DNA from: Hyphomicrobiales bacterium
GTDB taxonomy: Bacteria; Pseudomonadota; Alphaproteobacteria; Rhizobiales; Beijerinckiaceae
Direction of reading: 5' to 3'
DNA length: 46,201 nucleotides
NCBI GenBank assembly: GCA_027483795.1
Contig: JAIXTT010000068.1
Coordinates: forward strand, 1-46,201
Position numbers and translations under genes: made by a program. Within the stretch, counting starts at the first letter, position 1. Each line of letters starts with the position of its first letter. The notes beneath the pieces were generated by a model. That model saw only the letters and a list, made by a program, of their open reading frames with translations, was not told the origin of the DNA and made no database searches. Of the stretch, positions 7,917 to 16,194 are shown piece after piece.

Positions 7917-8948
7917 TCACCGCTCGGTGAGCTTCAGCTCGATCCGGCGGTTGCGGCGATAGGCCTCCTCGCCGCTGCCGAGTTCCAAGGGCTGGAATTC
8001 GCCGAAGCCCGCGGCCAGAAGGCGGTTGGGGGGCACGCCCTTTTCGGCCAGCGCCTGCACCACCGCGATCGCGCGGGCGGCGGACAGCTCCCAATTGCTC
8101 TTGAACTGCCCGAACCCGGACAAGGGACGACGGTCGGTGTGGCCGTCGACCCGCAGCACCCATGCGATGTCGGGCGGAATCTCGCGCTCGAGCGCGAGCA
8201 GCGCGGGGACGAGCTTTTCCAGTTCCGCGCGGCCGGCGGCGGTCAATTCGGCCCGGCCGGGGTCGAAGAAGAGCTCCGACTCGAAGACGAAACGGTCGCC
8301 GACGATGCGGATGTCGGGACGGTTGCCGAGGATCTGCCGCAGCCGGCCGAAGAAGTCGGACCGGTAGCGCGCGAGTTCCTGCACCTTCTGCGCGAGCGCG
8401 ACATTGAGCCGTTGGCCGAGATCGGCGAGGCGGACCTGACTGTCGCGGTCCTTGGCCTCGGCCGCTTCCAGCGCCTGTTCGAGCGCCGCCAGTTGGCGAC
8501 GGAGCGCGAGAAGCTGCTGGTTCAACGCCTCGACCTGGCTCAGCGCCTCGGCGGAGAGTTTGCGTTCGGAATCGAGATCGCGCGTCAGCGCGCCGATGCG
8601 CGCACCCGAGGCCGCGCTCGCCGACTGCTCCGAACCGACGAGCCCCGCGAGCCGGTTCCGCTCGGCCTCGGCGGCCTGCAGCGTCGCGCCCAGAAGGCCG
8701 ATCCGGTCCTGCAGCGTGCGGGTATTGGCCCGTTCGAGCGCGAGAAGATCGGTGAGTTCGGCGATCTGGCGATTGAGCCGGGTGAGGACCGTGTCCTTGT
8801 CGGAGACCTGCTGCGACAGGAAGAACTGCGCGACGACGAACACCGTGAGCAGGAAGACGATGACGAGGACGAGCGTGGCGAGGGCATCGACGAAGCCCGG
8901 CCAATAGTCGACGCCTCCTCGGACGCGGCGACGTCGGACGATGCTCAT
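7917..8948 (-). CDS. MotB/OmpA-like peptidoglycan-binding stator protein
   Basis: A 343-residue membrane protein shaped like the B subunit of an ion-driven stator. A single N-terminal helix (LATLVLVIVFLLTVFVVAQF) carries a preceding Asp21 in GFVDALATL, the place of the proton-carrying Asp of MotB. A long coiled coil runs from about 45 to 205 (repeated Leu/Glu/Arg/Ala heptads). An OmpA domain follows from about 215, with RVDGHTDRRPLSGFGQFKSN and the ending SGEEAYRRNRRIELKLTER. The start overlaps the stop of the MotA-like gene by ATGA. No flagellar genes are nearby, so a non-flagellar role in coupling proton flow to the cell wall is more likely. The partner process is unknown. Confidence 0.88.
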   Translation of the reverse strand: MSIVRRRRVRGGVDYWPGFVDALATLVLVIVFLLTVFVVAQFFLSQQVSDKDTVLTRLNRQIAELTDLLALERANTRTLQDRIGLLGATLQAAEAERNRLAGLVGSEQSASAASGARIGALTRDLDSERKLSAEALSQVEALNQQLLALRRQLAALEQALEAAEAKDRDSQVRLADLGQRLNVALAQKVQELARYRSDFFGRLRQILGNRPDIRIVGDRFVFESELFFDPGRAELTAAGRAELEKLVPALLALEREIPPDIAWVLRVDGHTDRRPLSGFGQFKSNWELSAARAIAVVQALAEKGVPPNRLLAAGFGEFQPLELGSGEEAYRRNRRIELKLTER

Positions 8949-9928
8949 CGCGCCTCCAGCCGATCCTCGAGCCTTTCGATCAGCTTGCGCATGTCCGCTT
9001 CGCGGCGCGATTGCACGTCGACCCAATCGCGCATCAATTGCTGTTCGTTGCGCATATGCTGCACGAGCGCATGGACGCCCTCGGCGAGGCTCGCCATGGC
9101 GGCGCCCGTGGCCTGTCGACCGCCGGCGTCGATGACGGCGCGCGACAGCCGCTCGATCAGGGCCTCGAGGTCGACCGCGCCTTCGGACGTCGTGAGGGCC
9201 CCGTCCTCGACGACGGCGGCGGACAGCCAGTCCTCGAGTTCGTTGTAGAAGCGGTTCTGCGCCTGACCCGCCTGGAGATCGAGAAAGCCCAGCACCAGCG
9301 ACCCGGCGAGACCGAACAGCGAGGACGAGAAGGAAATGCCCATGCCGGCGAGCGGTGCGGCGAGGCCCGATTTCAGCTCGTCGAAGAGCAGCGCCGCATC
9401 GCCGCCCGACTTCATCGAACGGATCACGTCGCCGACCGAGCCGACGGTTTCCAGAAGGCCCCAGAAGGTGCCGAGCAGGCCGAGAAAGACCAGAAGCCCC
9501 GTGAGGTAACGCCCGACCTCGCGCGCCTCGTCCAGACGCATGCCGACCGAGTCGAGCATGGAGCGGAGCGTGGCGGGCGCCACGCCATCGCGGCCGCGGG
9601 CGGCGTTCAGGATGAGGGCGACGGGGGCGAGAAGCACGGGCTCGTCGGCGGAGGAGGCCGCGCCGACCTGCATCGAATTGACCCAACGGACCTCGCGGAA
9701 GAGACGCAGCACCTCGCGGAAGGCGAGCGCCGTGCCCACGAGGAGCACGCCGACGATCAGGCCGTTCAAGCCGGGATTGGCCAAAAAGGCCCGGATGATC
9801 GCCTGCTGCAGGATGAAGGCGATGAACCCCGCAAGCACGACGAAGACGGCCATGCGCACCAGATGCACGCGTGGCGGCGTCAGGGGAAGGGCGCCGGATC
9901 GTGAGGCGGAGACGGATCGACGGGCCAT
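8945..9928 (-). CDS. MotA/TolQ/ExbB-family proton channel protein
   Basis: A 327-residue inner-membrane protein with two hydrophobic segments near the N-terminus (MAVFVVLAGFIAFILQQAII and GLNGLIVGVLLVGTALAF) and two more in the conserved channel region. The latter are YLTGLLVFLGLLGTFWGLLE and APLAGMGISFSSSLFGLAGS; both match the MotA/ExbB core pattern, including the GTFWG turn. The C-terminus (SRREADMRKLIERLEDRLEA) is a charged coiled coil in the cytoplasm. Its gene directly precedes and overlaps the MotB/OmpA-like gene, so the two should assemble as a 5:2-type stator. It is not TolQ, since no tolR or tolA follows. Confidence 0.87.
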   Translation of the reverse strand: MARRSVSASRSGALPLTPPRVHLVRMAVFVVLAGFIAFILQQAIIRAFLANPGLNGLIVGVLLVGTALAFREVLRLFREVRWVNSMQVGAASSADEPVLLAPVALILNAARGRDGVAPATLRSMLDSVGMRLDEAREVGRYLTGLLVFLGLLGTFWGLLETVGSVGDVIRSMKSGGDAALLFDELKSGLAAPLAGMGISFSSSLFGLAGSLVLGFLDLQAGQAQNRFYNELEDWLSAAVVEDGALTTSEGAVDLEALIERLSRAVIDAGGRQATGAAMASLAEGVHALVQHMRNEQQLMRDWVDVQSRREADMRKLIERLEDRLEAR

Positions 9929-10030
9929 GGCGACTCGCTGCTGAACCGAGGGGGATGTTCTACGGTCGGACGAGCGCGATCAACCTCCGATTCCGAAGGA
10001 GAGGACGCCGCGGGGCTCGGCGAAGGAACG

Positions 10031-10831
10031 TCACGCGGCGGCGCGCGCGCCTTTCAGCACGTCGAGATAGGTCGCATGCATGCGCTCGTTGCCGCAGAGG
10101 ACGGAGCCCGACTCGAACATCTTGTCGGTGCCGAAGACGTCGGAGACGTAGCCGCCCGCCTCACGGACGAGAATGATCCCCGCGGCCATGTCGTAGCTGG
10201 CGAGGCCTTGGTCCCAATAGGCGTCGAGGCGGCCCGCTGCGACATAGGCGAGGTCGAGCGCCGCCGAGCCCATGCGGCGGACGCTCGCGCTCTTGACCAT
10301 GACGATAGAAATCTCCTTGAGGAAACCCGCGTGATTTCGCGTCCCGAGATTGGGGATGCCCGTCGCGACGACGGCGTCGAGCGGATCGCTGCGGCCGGCG
10401 ACGCGGAGACGGCGATTGTTGACGAAGGCGCCCTTGCCGCGCTCGGCGATGAAGAGCTCGTCCTTGATCACGTCGTAGATCACGCCCGCGACGATGACGC
10501 CTTCCCGCTCCAAAGCGACCGAGGTGCAGAAATGCGGGATGCCGTGCAGGAAATTCGTGGTGCCGTCGAGCGGGTCGACATGCCAGCGATGCTGGCCGTC
10601 CTTGCCTTCGACGATGCCGCCTTCTTCCAGCACGAAGCCGTAATCGGGGCGCGCCTTGGCGAGGTGCTCGCGGATGACGCCTTCGGCCCGCGTGTCGGCG
10701 AGGGAGACGAAATCGCCCGGCCCCTTGCGCGAGACCTGCAGATTTTCGACCTCGCCGAAGTCGCGGCGCAGCCCCTTCGAAGCCTTCATCACGGCGTCGA
10801 CCATGACGGTCATGAGAGGCGAACGGATCAT
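10031..10831 (-). CDS. Inositol monophosphatase family protein (SuhB-like)
   Basis: A Mg-dependent phosphatase of the FIG superfamily; members hydrolyse myo-inositol 1-phosphate and related sugar phosphates. The 266-residue product carries the metal site motifs EEGG (FVLEEGG), DPLDGTTNFLHGIPHF and the C-terminal DQGLASYDMAAGIILVREAG. The canonical Trp before the last Asp is a Tyr here (SYDMAAG), which is tolerated in the family. The start ATG gives MIRSPLMTVMVDAVMKASKG, typical of alphaproteobacterial SuhB-like enzymes. It lies upstream of the MotA-like gene on the same strand after a 102-bp gap. A second, more divergent member of the superfamily (cysQ) lies at 18473-19318. Confidence 0.93.
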   Translation of the reverse strand: MIRSPLMTVMVDAVMKASKGLRRDFGEVENLQVSRKGPGDFVSLADTRAEGVIREHLAKARPDYGFVLEEGGIVEGKDGQHRWHVDPLDGTTNFLHGIPHFCTSVALEREGVIVAGVIYDVIKDELFIAERGKGAFVNNRRLRVAGRSDPLDAVVATGIPNLGTRNHAGFLKEISIVMVKSASVRRMGSAALDLAYVAAGRLDAYWDQGLASYDMAAGIILVREAGGYVSDVFGTDKMFESGSVLCGNERMHATYLDVLKGARAAA

Positions 10832-10953
10832 CGGGCGAACTCGCGGGCTGGGGGAGCCGCGCGGATCGCGGCCCCGGAGGACGTCTGGCGTGAGGACGGC
10901 GCGTTGAACACCGGGGGTGCCCCGGCGTCAAGGCCGGAGGGCGGCGGCGGACC

Positions 10954-11589
10954 TCAATCCACGGGCAGCGGATGCGCCTCGAGCACCGCGAGCGCGGCCT
11001 TCACGGCGGCGGCGGGATCGGGCGACGGCCAAGAGTCGGGGCCGAGCGCGACGAATTCGGCGCCCGTGGGTGCGAGGGTTTCGACGGCGGCGAGATCGGG
11101 CGCATAGGCGACGCAGGGCGTCTGGAACACTTCGGCCCACCAGGCGGCGCGCTCGGCGACGGCGGGCAGCGGCGGCGTCGTCCCTTCGGCCTGCGGTTCG
11201 CCGAAAGCGACGTAGTCGCAGCCGAGTTCGGCCGCCTCCATCGCGTCGTGACGGGCGCGGAGCCCCGCGCAGCCGACGATGCGCTCCTGCGGCCCGAGCA
11301 TCTCGAGCGCTTCCGACAGGGCGGCGGGGTCCGAAAGATGCACGCCGTCGGCCCCGGAGCGGGCGACCAGATCGAAGCGGTCCGCAAGCAGCAGCGCCGC
11401 GCCGGCCTCCTGGACGAGCGGAGCGAAGGGCTTGGCGAAATTCACGAGCGTCCTGTCGTCCCGCTCGGGCAGCGGAAGCACGACGGCGTCGACGCGGCCC
11501 GCCGCAAGGGCCGCAGACAGCGCGGGGATCAACTCCGCCGGGTCTTCGACGCGCGGACAATGGAGAACGAGACGCGGGTGGTGAGCCAT
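10954..11589 (-). CDS. Thiamine-phosphate-synthase-like TIM-barrel protein, active site degenerate
   Basis: A 211-residue protein of the ThiE/TenI fold. Recognisable pieces are DAVVLPLPERDD, ALLLADRFDLVARSGADGVH and GCDYVAFGEPQAEGTT. These align with the ThiE landmarks QxRxK, INDR...GVHL and DYxxxGPxxxTxxK. The QxRxK motif, the Lys after the phosphate-loop Thr and the GGI motif are not conserved here (CVAYAPDLA in place of AIGGI). ThiE family membership is what I see; thiamine synthesis activity is doubtful. It lies between a glycosyltransferase-like gene and the inositol monophosphatase gene on the same strand, with 72 bp and 122 bp gaps. Confidence 0.75.
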   Translation of the reverse strand: MAHHPRLVLHCPRVEDPAELIPALSAALAAGRVDAVVLPLPERDDRTLVNFAKPFAPLVQEAGAALLLADRFDLVARSGADGVHLSDPAALSEALEMLGPQERIVGCAGLRARHDAMEAAELGCDYVAFGEPQAEGTTPPLPAVAERAAWWAEVFQTPCVAYAPDLAAVETLAPTGAEFVALGPDSWPSPDPAAAVKAALAVLEAHPLPVD

Positions 11590-11661
11590 GCCTCCCGTTT
11601 AGCCGGATCGCGGACGGAAGGACAGAGCAAGCTGCAGGGAGACCGCGCGCGGGACGGTCGT

Positions 11662-12177
11662 TCAGCGCCGGCCGCGGCGGTCGAGAACGGGGCTGGACAG
11701 GCGCGTGACGGGCGCCTTGCCGCCGAGCAGCGCGACGCGGCCGACACGGCCGAGGCGCGGATCGACCCGGCCGATCGAGGCGGCCGCATTGACGAGCCCC
11801 GCGCGCAGCGAAGCCGCGAGCCCGCCGCGCAAGGCGAGCGAGAAGACCGCGACGCGGCGCTCCGCTTCGGGGCCTTCGAGGAAATCGGCGGTTTCGGCGA
11901 TCCAGTCGCCCGCGGGCACGAGACCCGGTTCGAGCACCATGCCGACCGTGGAGCGGGCGCGGGCGAGACCGATGCGGACGAGTTCGGCCCTGTCGCCCGA
12001 GGCTTCGAGCAGCACGCAACCGCCCGAATCGGCGATCCTTTCGGTGAGCTTGGAGGGCGCTCCGGTCACCACCACGACGTCGCGCACCATGCCTTCCGCC
12101 ACGCCGGGCACGAGGGCCGCGAGCGTGTCGACCAATGCGGGTTCCTCGGTGAGGACGGGCAGGACGACCGAAAGCAT
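11662..12177 (-). CDS. Small glycosyltransferase family 2-like protein
   Basis: A 171-residue protein beginning MLSVVLPVLTEEPALVDTLA, which is the first beta-alpha unit of a GT-A nucleotide-sugar-binding fold. VRDVVVVTGAPSKLTERIAD and a C-terminal amphipathic region (SLRAGLVNAAASIGRVDP) follow. The metal-binding DxD motif expected near residue 95 is not visible (GMVLEPGLVPAGDW). Similar short proteins occur in many Hyphomicrobiales beside a ThiE-like gene, as here. Either it is an atypical transferase or it has lost catalysis. It is shorter than the 220-250 residues of normal GT2 enzymes. Confidence 0.65.
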   Translation of the reverse strand: MLSVVLPVLTEEPALVDTLAALVPGVAEGMVRDVVVVTGAPSKLTERIADSGGCVLLEASGDRAELVRIGLARARSTVGMVLEPGLVPAGDWIAETADFLEGPEAERRVAVFSLALRGGLAASLRAGLVNAAASIGRVDPRLGRVGRVALLGGKAPVTRLSSPVLDRRGRR

Positions 12178-12232
12178 GGCCGCGTCCTAGCATGGGACGG
12201 CGCAAGACACATGCCCGCTTTCCGGGCAGCGC

Positions 12233-13237
12233 TCACCTGACGGGCAAGAGGCTCCGCGCCGGAACATGCCCGCCGCGGGCGAGCATGGCCTTGGCGGTCG
12301 CGGAATCCTCATTCATCCGTGCGATCAGCGCCTCGACGCTTTCGAATTTCTCTTCACCGCGGATGAAGCCGCAGAACTCGACGTCCACGGTCTTGCCGTA
12401 GAGATCGCCGGAAAAGTCGAAGAGGAAGGTTTCGAGCCGTGGCGCGCCGTCGTCGAAGGTGGGACGGCGGCCGAAGCTCGCCACGCCGTCGCGCACCGCG
12501 CCGTCGACCGCCATGCGCACGGCATAGATGCCGTGGGCGAGCGTCGTTTCCTTCGGCAGGACCATGTTGGCGGTCGGATAGCCGAGGAGCCGTCCGCGCT
12601 TGTCGCCGTGGACGACCTCGCCGCGGACGAACCAGCGATGGCCGAGGAGCCGCGCGGCGGTCTCGACGTCCGCTTCGGCCAAGGCCTTGCGGATCATGCT
12701 CGAGGAGACGGGTTCGGCGCCTTCGAGGAAGGCGTCGGCGACCTCGACCGGAAGGCCGCGCCGCATGCCCGTCTCGACGATCATGTCCGGCGAGCCTTCG
12801 CGCCCCTTCCCGAAATGGAAGTCGTGCCCGATCACGATGCCGCCGATGCCGAGCCTTTCGATCAGGATCGTCTCGATGAAGTCCCGCGCCGAGGTGCCGG
12901 CCAGCGCGGCGTCGAAGGGCATCACGATCGCGCCGTCGAGCCCGAGCGCGCGGGCGACGTCCTCCTTCACGCCGGGGGGCGTGAGACGGAAGACCGGCGC
13001 GTCCGGCTTGAAGAAGCTGCGCGGATGCGGCTCGAAGGTGAGGATCGCGACGGGCCGCCCCTCGCGTTCCGCCATGGCTTCCGCCCGGCCGATCACCGCG
13101 AAATGGCCGCGATGCAGTCCGTCGAAATTGCCGATCGCGACCACCGCGCCTTGCAGCGCGGGCGGCGGCGACGCCGAGGCGTCGATGACGGTGAAGGGCC
13201 GATCGGCCTTGCCCGGACGGGACCGGCGGGTGGTCAT
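12233..13237 (-). CDS. ribF: Bifunctional riboflavin kinase / FAD synthetase
   Basis: Converts riboflavin to FMN and then FAD in the cytoplasm. The 334-residue product has the nucleotidyltransferase domain first, with VVAIGNFDGLHRGHFAVIGR, FEPHPRSFF and the SSSMIRKALAEADVE motif. The flavokinase domain follows with GYPTANMVLPKETTLAHGIY and SFGRRPTFDD, ending in the conserved LFDFSGDLYGKTVDVEFCGF. Length is typical. The start MTTRRSRPGKADRPFTVIDA is the only ATG before the first conserved block. It stands alone on the minus strand, divergent from xseA across 158 bp. Confidence 0.97.
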   Translation of the reverse strand: MTTRRSRPGKADRPFTVIDASASPPPALQGAVVAIGNFDGLHRGHFAVIGRAEAMAEREGRPVAILTFEPHPRSFFKPDAPVFRLTPPGVKEDVARALGLDGAIVMPFDAALAGTSARDFIETILIERLGIGGIVIGHDFHFGKGREGSPDMIVETGMRRGLPVEVADAFLEGAEPVSSSMIRKALAEADVETAARLLGHRWFVRGEVVHGDKRGRLLGYPTANMVLPKETTLAHGIYAVRMAVDGAVRDGVASFGRRPTFDDGAPRLETFLFDFSGDLYGKTVDVEFCGFIRGEEKFESVEALIARMNEDSATAKAMLARGGHVPARSLLPVR

Positions 13238-13395
13238 TGCGGAAAGCGTCCGGTGAGGGGCGGCGGGAACGGGACGGTCCCGCTTCGGGCGGGCGGAACG
13301 TGGCGCGGGCGGCCGTCACGGTCAAGACCTTCCCGCGTCCCGAGGACGCGCAAGGCGGCCTACCCGCGGGCCGATTCGACCGTTATGGTCGGCGC

Positions 13396-14910
13396 ATGAA
13401 CGATCGGCCCGCGACCAATCTGCCGGAATGGACCGTCAGCGAGATCTCCGGCGCGCTCAAGCGGACGCTCGAGGAGACCTATGCCCAAGTCCGCTTGCTC
13501 GGCGAGGTCGGCAAGGTCACCGTCCACGGCTCCGGCCATGTCTATATCGACATCAAGGACGACCGTTCGACCCTGTCCTGCGTGATCTGGCGCGGGAATG
13601 CGGGGCGGCTCCGCTTCCGCCCCGAAACGGGCATGGAAGTGGTCGCCACCGGCAAGATCACCACCTTCGCCGGGCAGTCGAAATATCAACTCGTCATCGA
13701 TCAATTGGAGCCCGCGGGCGTCGGCGCGCTGCTCGCGCAGCTCGAGGAGCGCAAACGGCGGCTCGCGGCCGAAGGGCTCTTCGCGGAGGAGCGCAAGCAG
13801 CTCCTGCCCTTCCTGCCCGAGGTGATCGGCGTCGTGACCTCGCCCACGGGCGCGGTGATCCGCGACATCCTGCATCGGCTCGCCGACCGTTTCCCCCGCC
13901 GCGTCCTCGTCTGGCCGGTCCGCGTGCAGGGCGAAACCTGCGCCGCCGAAACGGCCGCGGCGATCCGCGGCTTCAACGATCTGCCCGAAGGCGGCGCGAT
14001 CCCGCGGCCGGACCTGATCATCGTCGCCCGCGGCGGCGGCTCGATCGAGGATCTCTGGGGCTTCAACGACGAGATGGTCGTGCGGGCCGCGGCGGACAGC
14101 ATGATCCCGCTGATCTCGGCCGTGGGCCACGAGACCGACTGGACGCTGATCGACTACGCCGCCGACCGCCGTGCGCCGACGCCGACGGGCGCGGCCGAGA
14201 TGGCGGTGCCCGTCCGCGCCGAACTGCTGATGCGCGTCGCCGACGACCGACGTCGCCTCGTCTCCGGACTGATGCGCCTCGTCGATGCGCGGCGGAAGGA
14301 ACTGCGCTCCGCCGCCCGCGCGCTGCCCTCGCCCGAGGATCTGTTGGGCGGAGCGCGGCAGCGCCTCGACATGGCCTCTGCCAAGCTCGTGCACGGCCTC
14401 GGCCGGAACGCGCAGCGCCATGCGGCCAAGCTGGCCGAAGCCTCGCGCCGTCTCGCCCGTCTGTCGCCGGAGGCCCGGCTCGCGGCTCTTCACGCACGGG
14501 TGGAGGGGCTCGGCAAGCGTCTCGCCTCGGCCAAGGAGTCCGATCTGCGCGCCGCGCGGCGGCAGGCGGCGGAGCGCCGGACCCGTCTGGGCGAGCTGAT
14601 CGCAAGACGCGACCGCGCGGCGCAGGTCGCGCTCGCGCGCCGGGCGGACCGGCTCGCCTCGCTCTGGCAGCTCGCCGCGAGCTTCAGTCATGAAGGCGTC
14701 CTCGCCCGCGGCTTCGCGCTCGTCCTCGATCCGGACGGAAGACCCGTGCGCAGCGCGGCGGCGGTCGCCGCGGGCACGCGCTATGACGTCCGTTTCGCCG
14801 ACGGACATGCGCCGATGGTCGCGGCCGATCCGGAGAAGCCGCGTCCGACTCGGGCGAAATCCGAGGGCCCCGCCGGGGGAACCGGGCCGCAGGGTTCCCT
14901 GTTCGGCTGA
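13396..14910 (+). CDS. xseA: Exodeoxyribonuclease VII large subunit
   Basis: With XseB, degrades single-stranded DNA from both ends. The 504-residue product begins MNDRPATNLPEWTVSEISGA and has the N-terminal OB-fold (VRLLGEVGKVTVHGSGHVYI). The catalytic core contains GVVTSPTGAVIRDILHRLAD, DLIIVARGGGSIEDLWGFND and SAVGHETDWTLIDYAADRRA. A long helical region follows, then the C-terminal domain (SHEGVLARGFALVLDPDGRP). The start is set by the conserved N-terminus; the longer in-frame extension back to 13237 overlaps the ribF start and was rejected. xseB is not in the window. A DUF2093 gene follows 95 bp downstream. Confidence 0.97.
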   Translation: MNDRPATNLPEWTVSEISGALKRTLEETYAQVRLLGEVGKVTVHGSGHVYIDIKDDRSTLSCVIWRGNAGRLRFRPETGMEVVATGKITTFAGQSKYQLVIDQLEPAGVGALLAQLEERKRRLAAEGLFAEERKQLLPFLPEVIGVVTSPTGAVIRDILHRLADRFPRRVLVWPVRVQGETCAAETAAAIRGFNDLPEGGAIPRPDLIIVARGGGSIEDLWGFNDEMVVRAAADSMIPLISAVGHETDWTLIDYAADRRAPTPTGAAEMAVPVRAELLMRVADDRRRLVSGLMRLVDARRKELRSAARALPSPEDLLGGARQRLDMASAKLVHGLGRNAQRHAAKLAEASRRLARLSPEARLAALHARVEGLGKRLASAKESDLRAARRQAAERRTRLGELIARRDRAAQVALARRADRLASLWQLAASFSHEGVLARGFALVLDPDGRPVRSAAAVAAGTRYDVRFADGHAPMVAADPEKPRPTRAKSEGPAGGTGPQGSLFG

Positions 14911-15005
14911 ACGGATCCGCGTCGAAAGCCTTGGCGCGGCCCCGCATGATCCGCTAGAGAAAGGACTCCGACATGCGGCCCGGCCGCCGCGTCAGGACGA
15001 GAGCC

Positions 15006-15227
15006 ATGAACCGTTTCGATCGCCGCCCCGTCGCCGATGGCGAGGCCGTCCTCGAATATCTCGACGGCGAATTCCGCGTGGTCCGCGCCGGATCCTTCGT
15101 CCGTTGCGCCGTCACCGGCGAGAAGCTGCCGCTCGAGGATCTCCGCTATTGGAGCGTCGAGCGCCAGGAAGCCTATGCGTCTCCGCAGGCCGTCCTCATC
15201 AGCATGGGCGTCACGCCGAAGGGCTGA
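15006..15227 (+). CDS. DUF2093 family protein
   Basis: A 73-residue soluble protein, MNRFDRRPVADGEAVLEYLD followed by RVVRAGSFVRCAVTGEKLPL and LRYWSVERQEAYAS. This is the full DUF2093 pattern found across Hyphomicrobiales. The segment VRCAVTGEKLPLEDLRYWS resembles a treble-clef-like knuckle but offers only one Cys, so zinc binding is unlikely. No function is established. It is located after xseA on the same strand, and its last 17 bp overlap the 3-prime end of the convergent lpxK gene. Its recurrent position beside lpxK suggests a link to lipid A or simply stable synteny. Confidence 0.87.
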   Translation: MNRFDRRPVADGEAVLEYLDGEFRVVRAGSFVRCAVTGEKLPLEDLRYWSVERQEAYASPQAVLISMGVTPKG

Positions 15228-16194
15228 GAGCGCGCGCGACGAGAGCGTCGAAGGCCGCGGGATCGTCCGGCACGAGCGTGACGGGCAGGCAGAAGATCCG
15301 CGCGGCGAGGTCGGGCGCGACGGCCCGGATCTTCACCATGTCCTTTTCGGTGGTGACGAGGGCGAGGTTCTCGCGATCCGCCGCGGCGATCATCGCTTCC
15401 AGCTCGAAACGTTCATAGGGGTGGTGATCGGCGAAGCGCGTCATGCGCGCGACCGACGCACCCGACGCGCGCAGCGTTTCGAAGAACTTCTCGGGCCGGC
15501 CGATCCCCGCGAAGGCGGACACGTCCCGCCCGCGCAGCGCCGCCGCCGCCGCCGGATCGGCGACGAGCCGCGCCGTCGTCCAAGCCCGACCGGCATCGCG
15601 CACCGGACCGCCCGACCCGTCGCCGCCGACGACGAGAAAGGCGTCGATCTTCGGCATCTGGTCTCGGATCGGCGCCCGCAACGGGCCCGCCGGGATGCAG
15701 AAGCCGTTGCCGAAACCGGTCGCTCCGTCGACCACGGCGAGGGACAGCGTCTTTTCGAGCGCGGGGTTCTGGAGCCCGTCGTCCATCACGATCACGTCGC
15801 CGAGCGTCGCGGCGAGTTCCGCGCCGACGCGGCGGTCGCGGGCGACGACGGTGGGCCCCGCCGCGGCGAGCAGCAGGGGTTCGTCGCCGCAATCGGCCGG
15901 TCCGTGCAGAGCGGGATCGACCTGCAGGGGTCCGTCGAGGCGTCCCCCGTAGCCGCGCGAGAGAAAGACGGGGCGTCGCCCGAAACTCCGCAGACGGTCC
16001 GCGACGAGCAGGGCGGCGGGCGTCTTGCCCGCGCCGCCGGCGGTCGGGTTGCCGACGCAGATCACCGGGATGCCGAGGCGCGTGCCGGCCCGCTTCATCC
16101 GGGCCGCCGTCACGGCGCCGTAGATCATGCCGAGCGGTGCGAGCAGGCGCGCGGCGAGGCCCGGAGGCCGCCACCAGAAGGCCGGCGCGCGCAT
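15211..16194 (-). CDS. lpxK: Tetraacyldisaccharide 4'-kinase
   Basis: Phosphorylates the 4-prime position of the tetraacyl disaccharide 1-phosphate to form lipid IVA, at the inner face of the inner membrane. The 327-residue product has an N-terminal membrane-associated segment (FWWRPPGLAARLLAPLGMIY). It also has the Walker A motif GNPTAGGAGKTP, the LSRGYGG motif and DVIVMDDGLQNPALEK. All family landmarks are intact. The ATG shares one base with the waaA stop (TGATG), so translation is coupled. It is the last gene of the cysQ-DUF4170-DUF374-waaA-lpxK block. Confidence 0.96.
   Translation of the reverse strand: MRAPAFWWRPPGLAARLLAPLGMIYGAVTAARMKRAGTRLGIPVICVGNPTAGGAGKTPAALLVADRLRSFGRRPVFLSRGYGGRLDGPLQVDPALHGPADCGDEPLLLAAAGPTVVARDRRVGAELAATLGDVIVMDDGLQNPALEKTLSLAVVDGATGFGNGFCIPAGPLRAPIRDQMPKIDAFLVVGGDGSGGPVRDAGRAWTTARLVADPAAAAALRGRDVSAFAGIGRPEKFFETLRASGASVARMTRFADHHPYERFELEAMIAAADRENLALVTTEKDMVKIRAVAPDLAARIFCLPVTLVPDDPAAFDALVARALSPSA

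Noticed and set aside
7917-9928. Zorya-type defence pair (ZorA/ZorB)
   Set aside because: The MotA/MotB-like pair superficially fits, but no zorC, zorD or zorE gene is adjacent and the neighbours are housekeeping genes; the MotA-like tail is also short.
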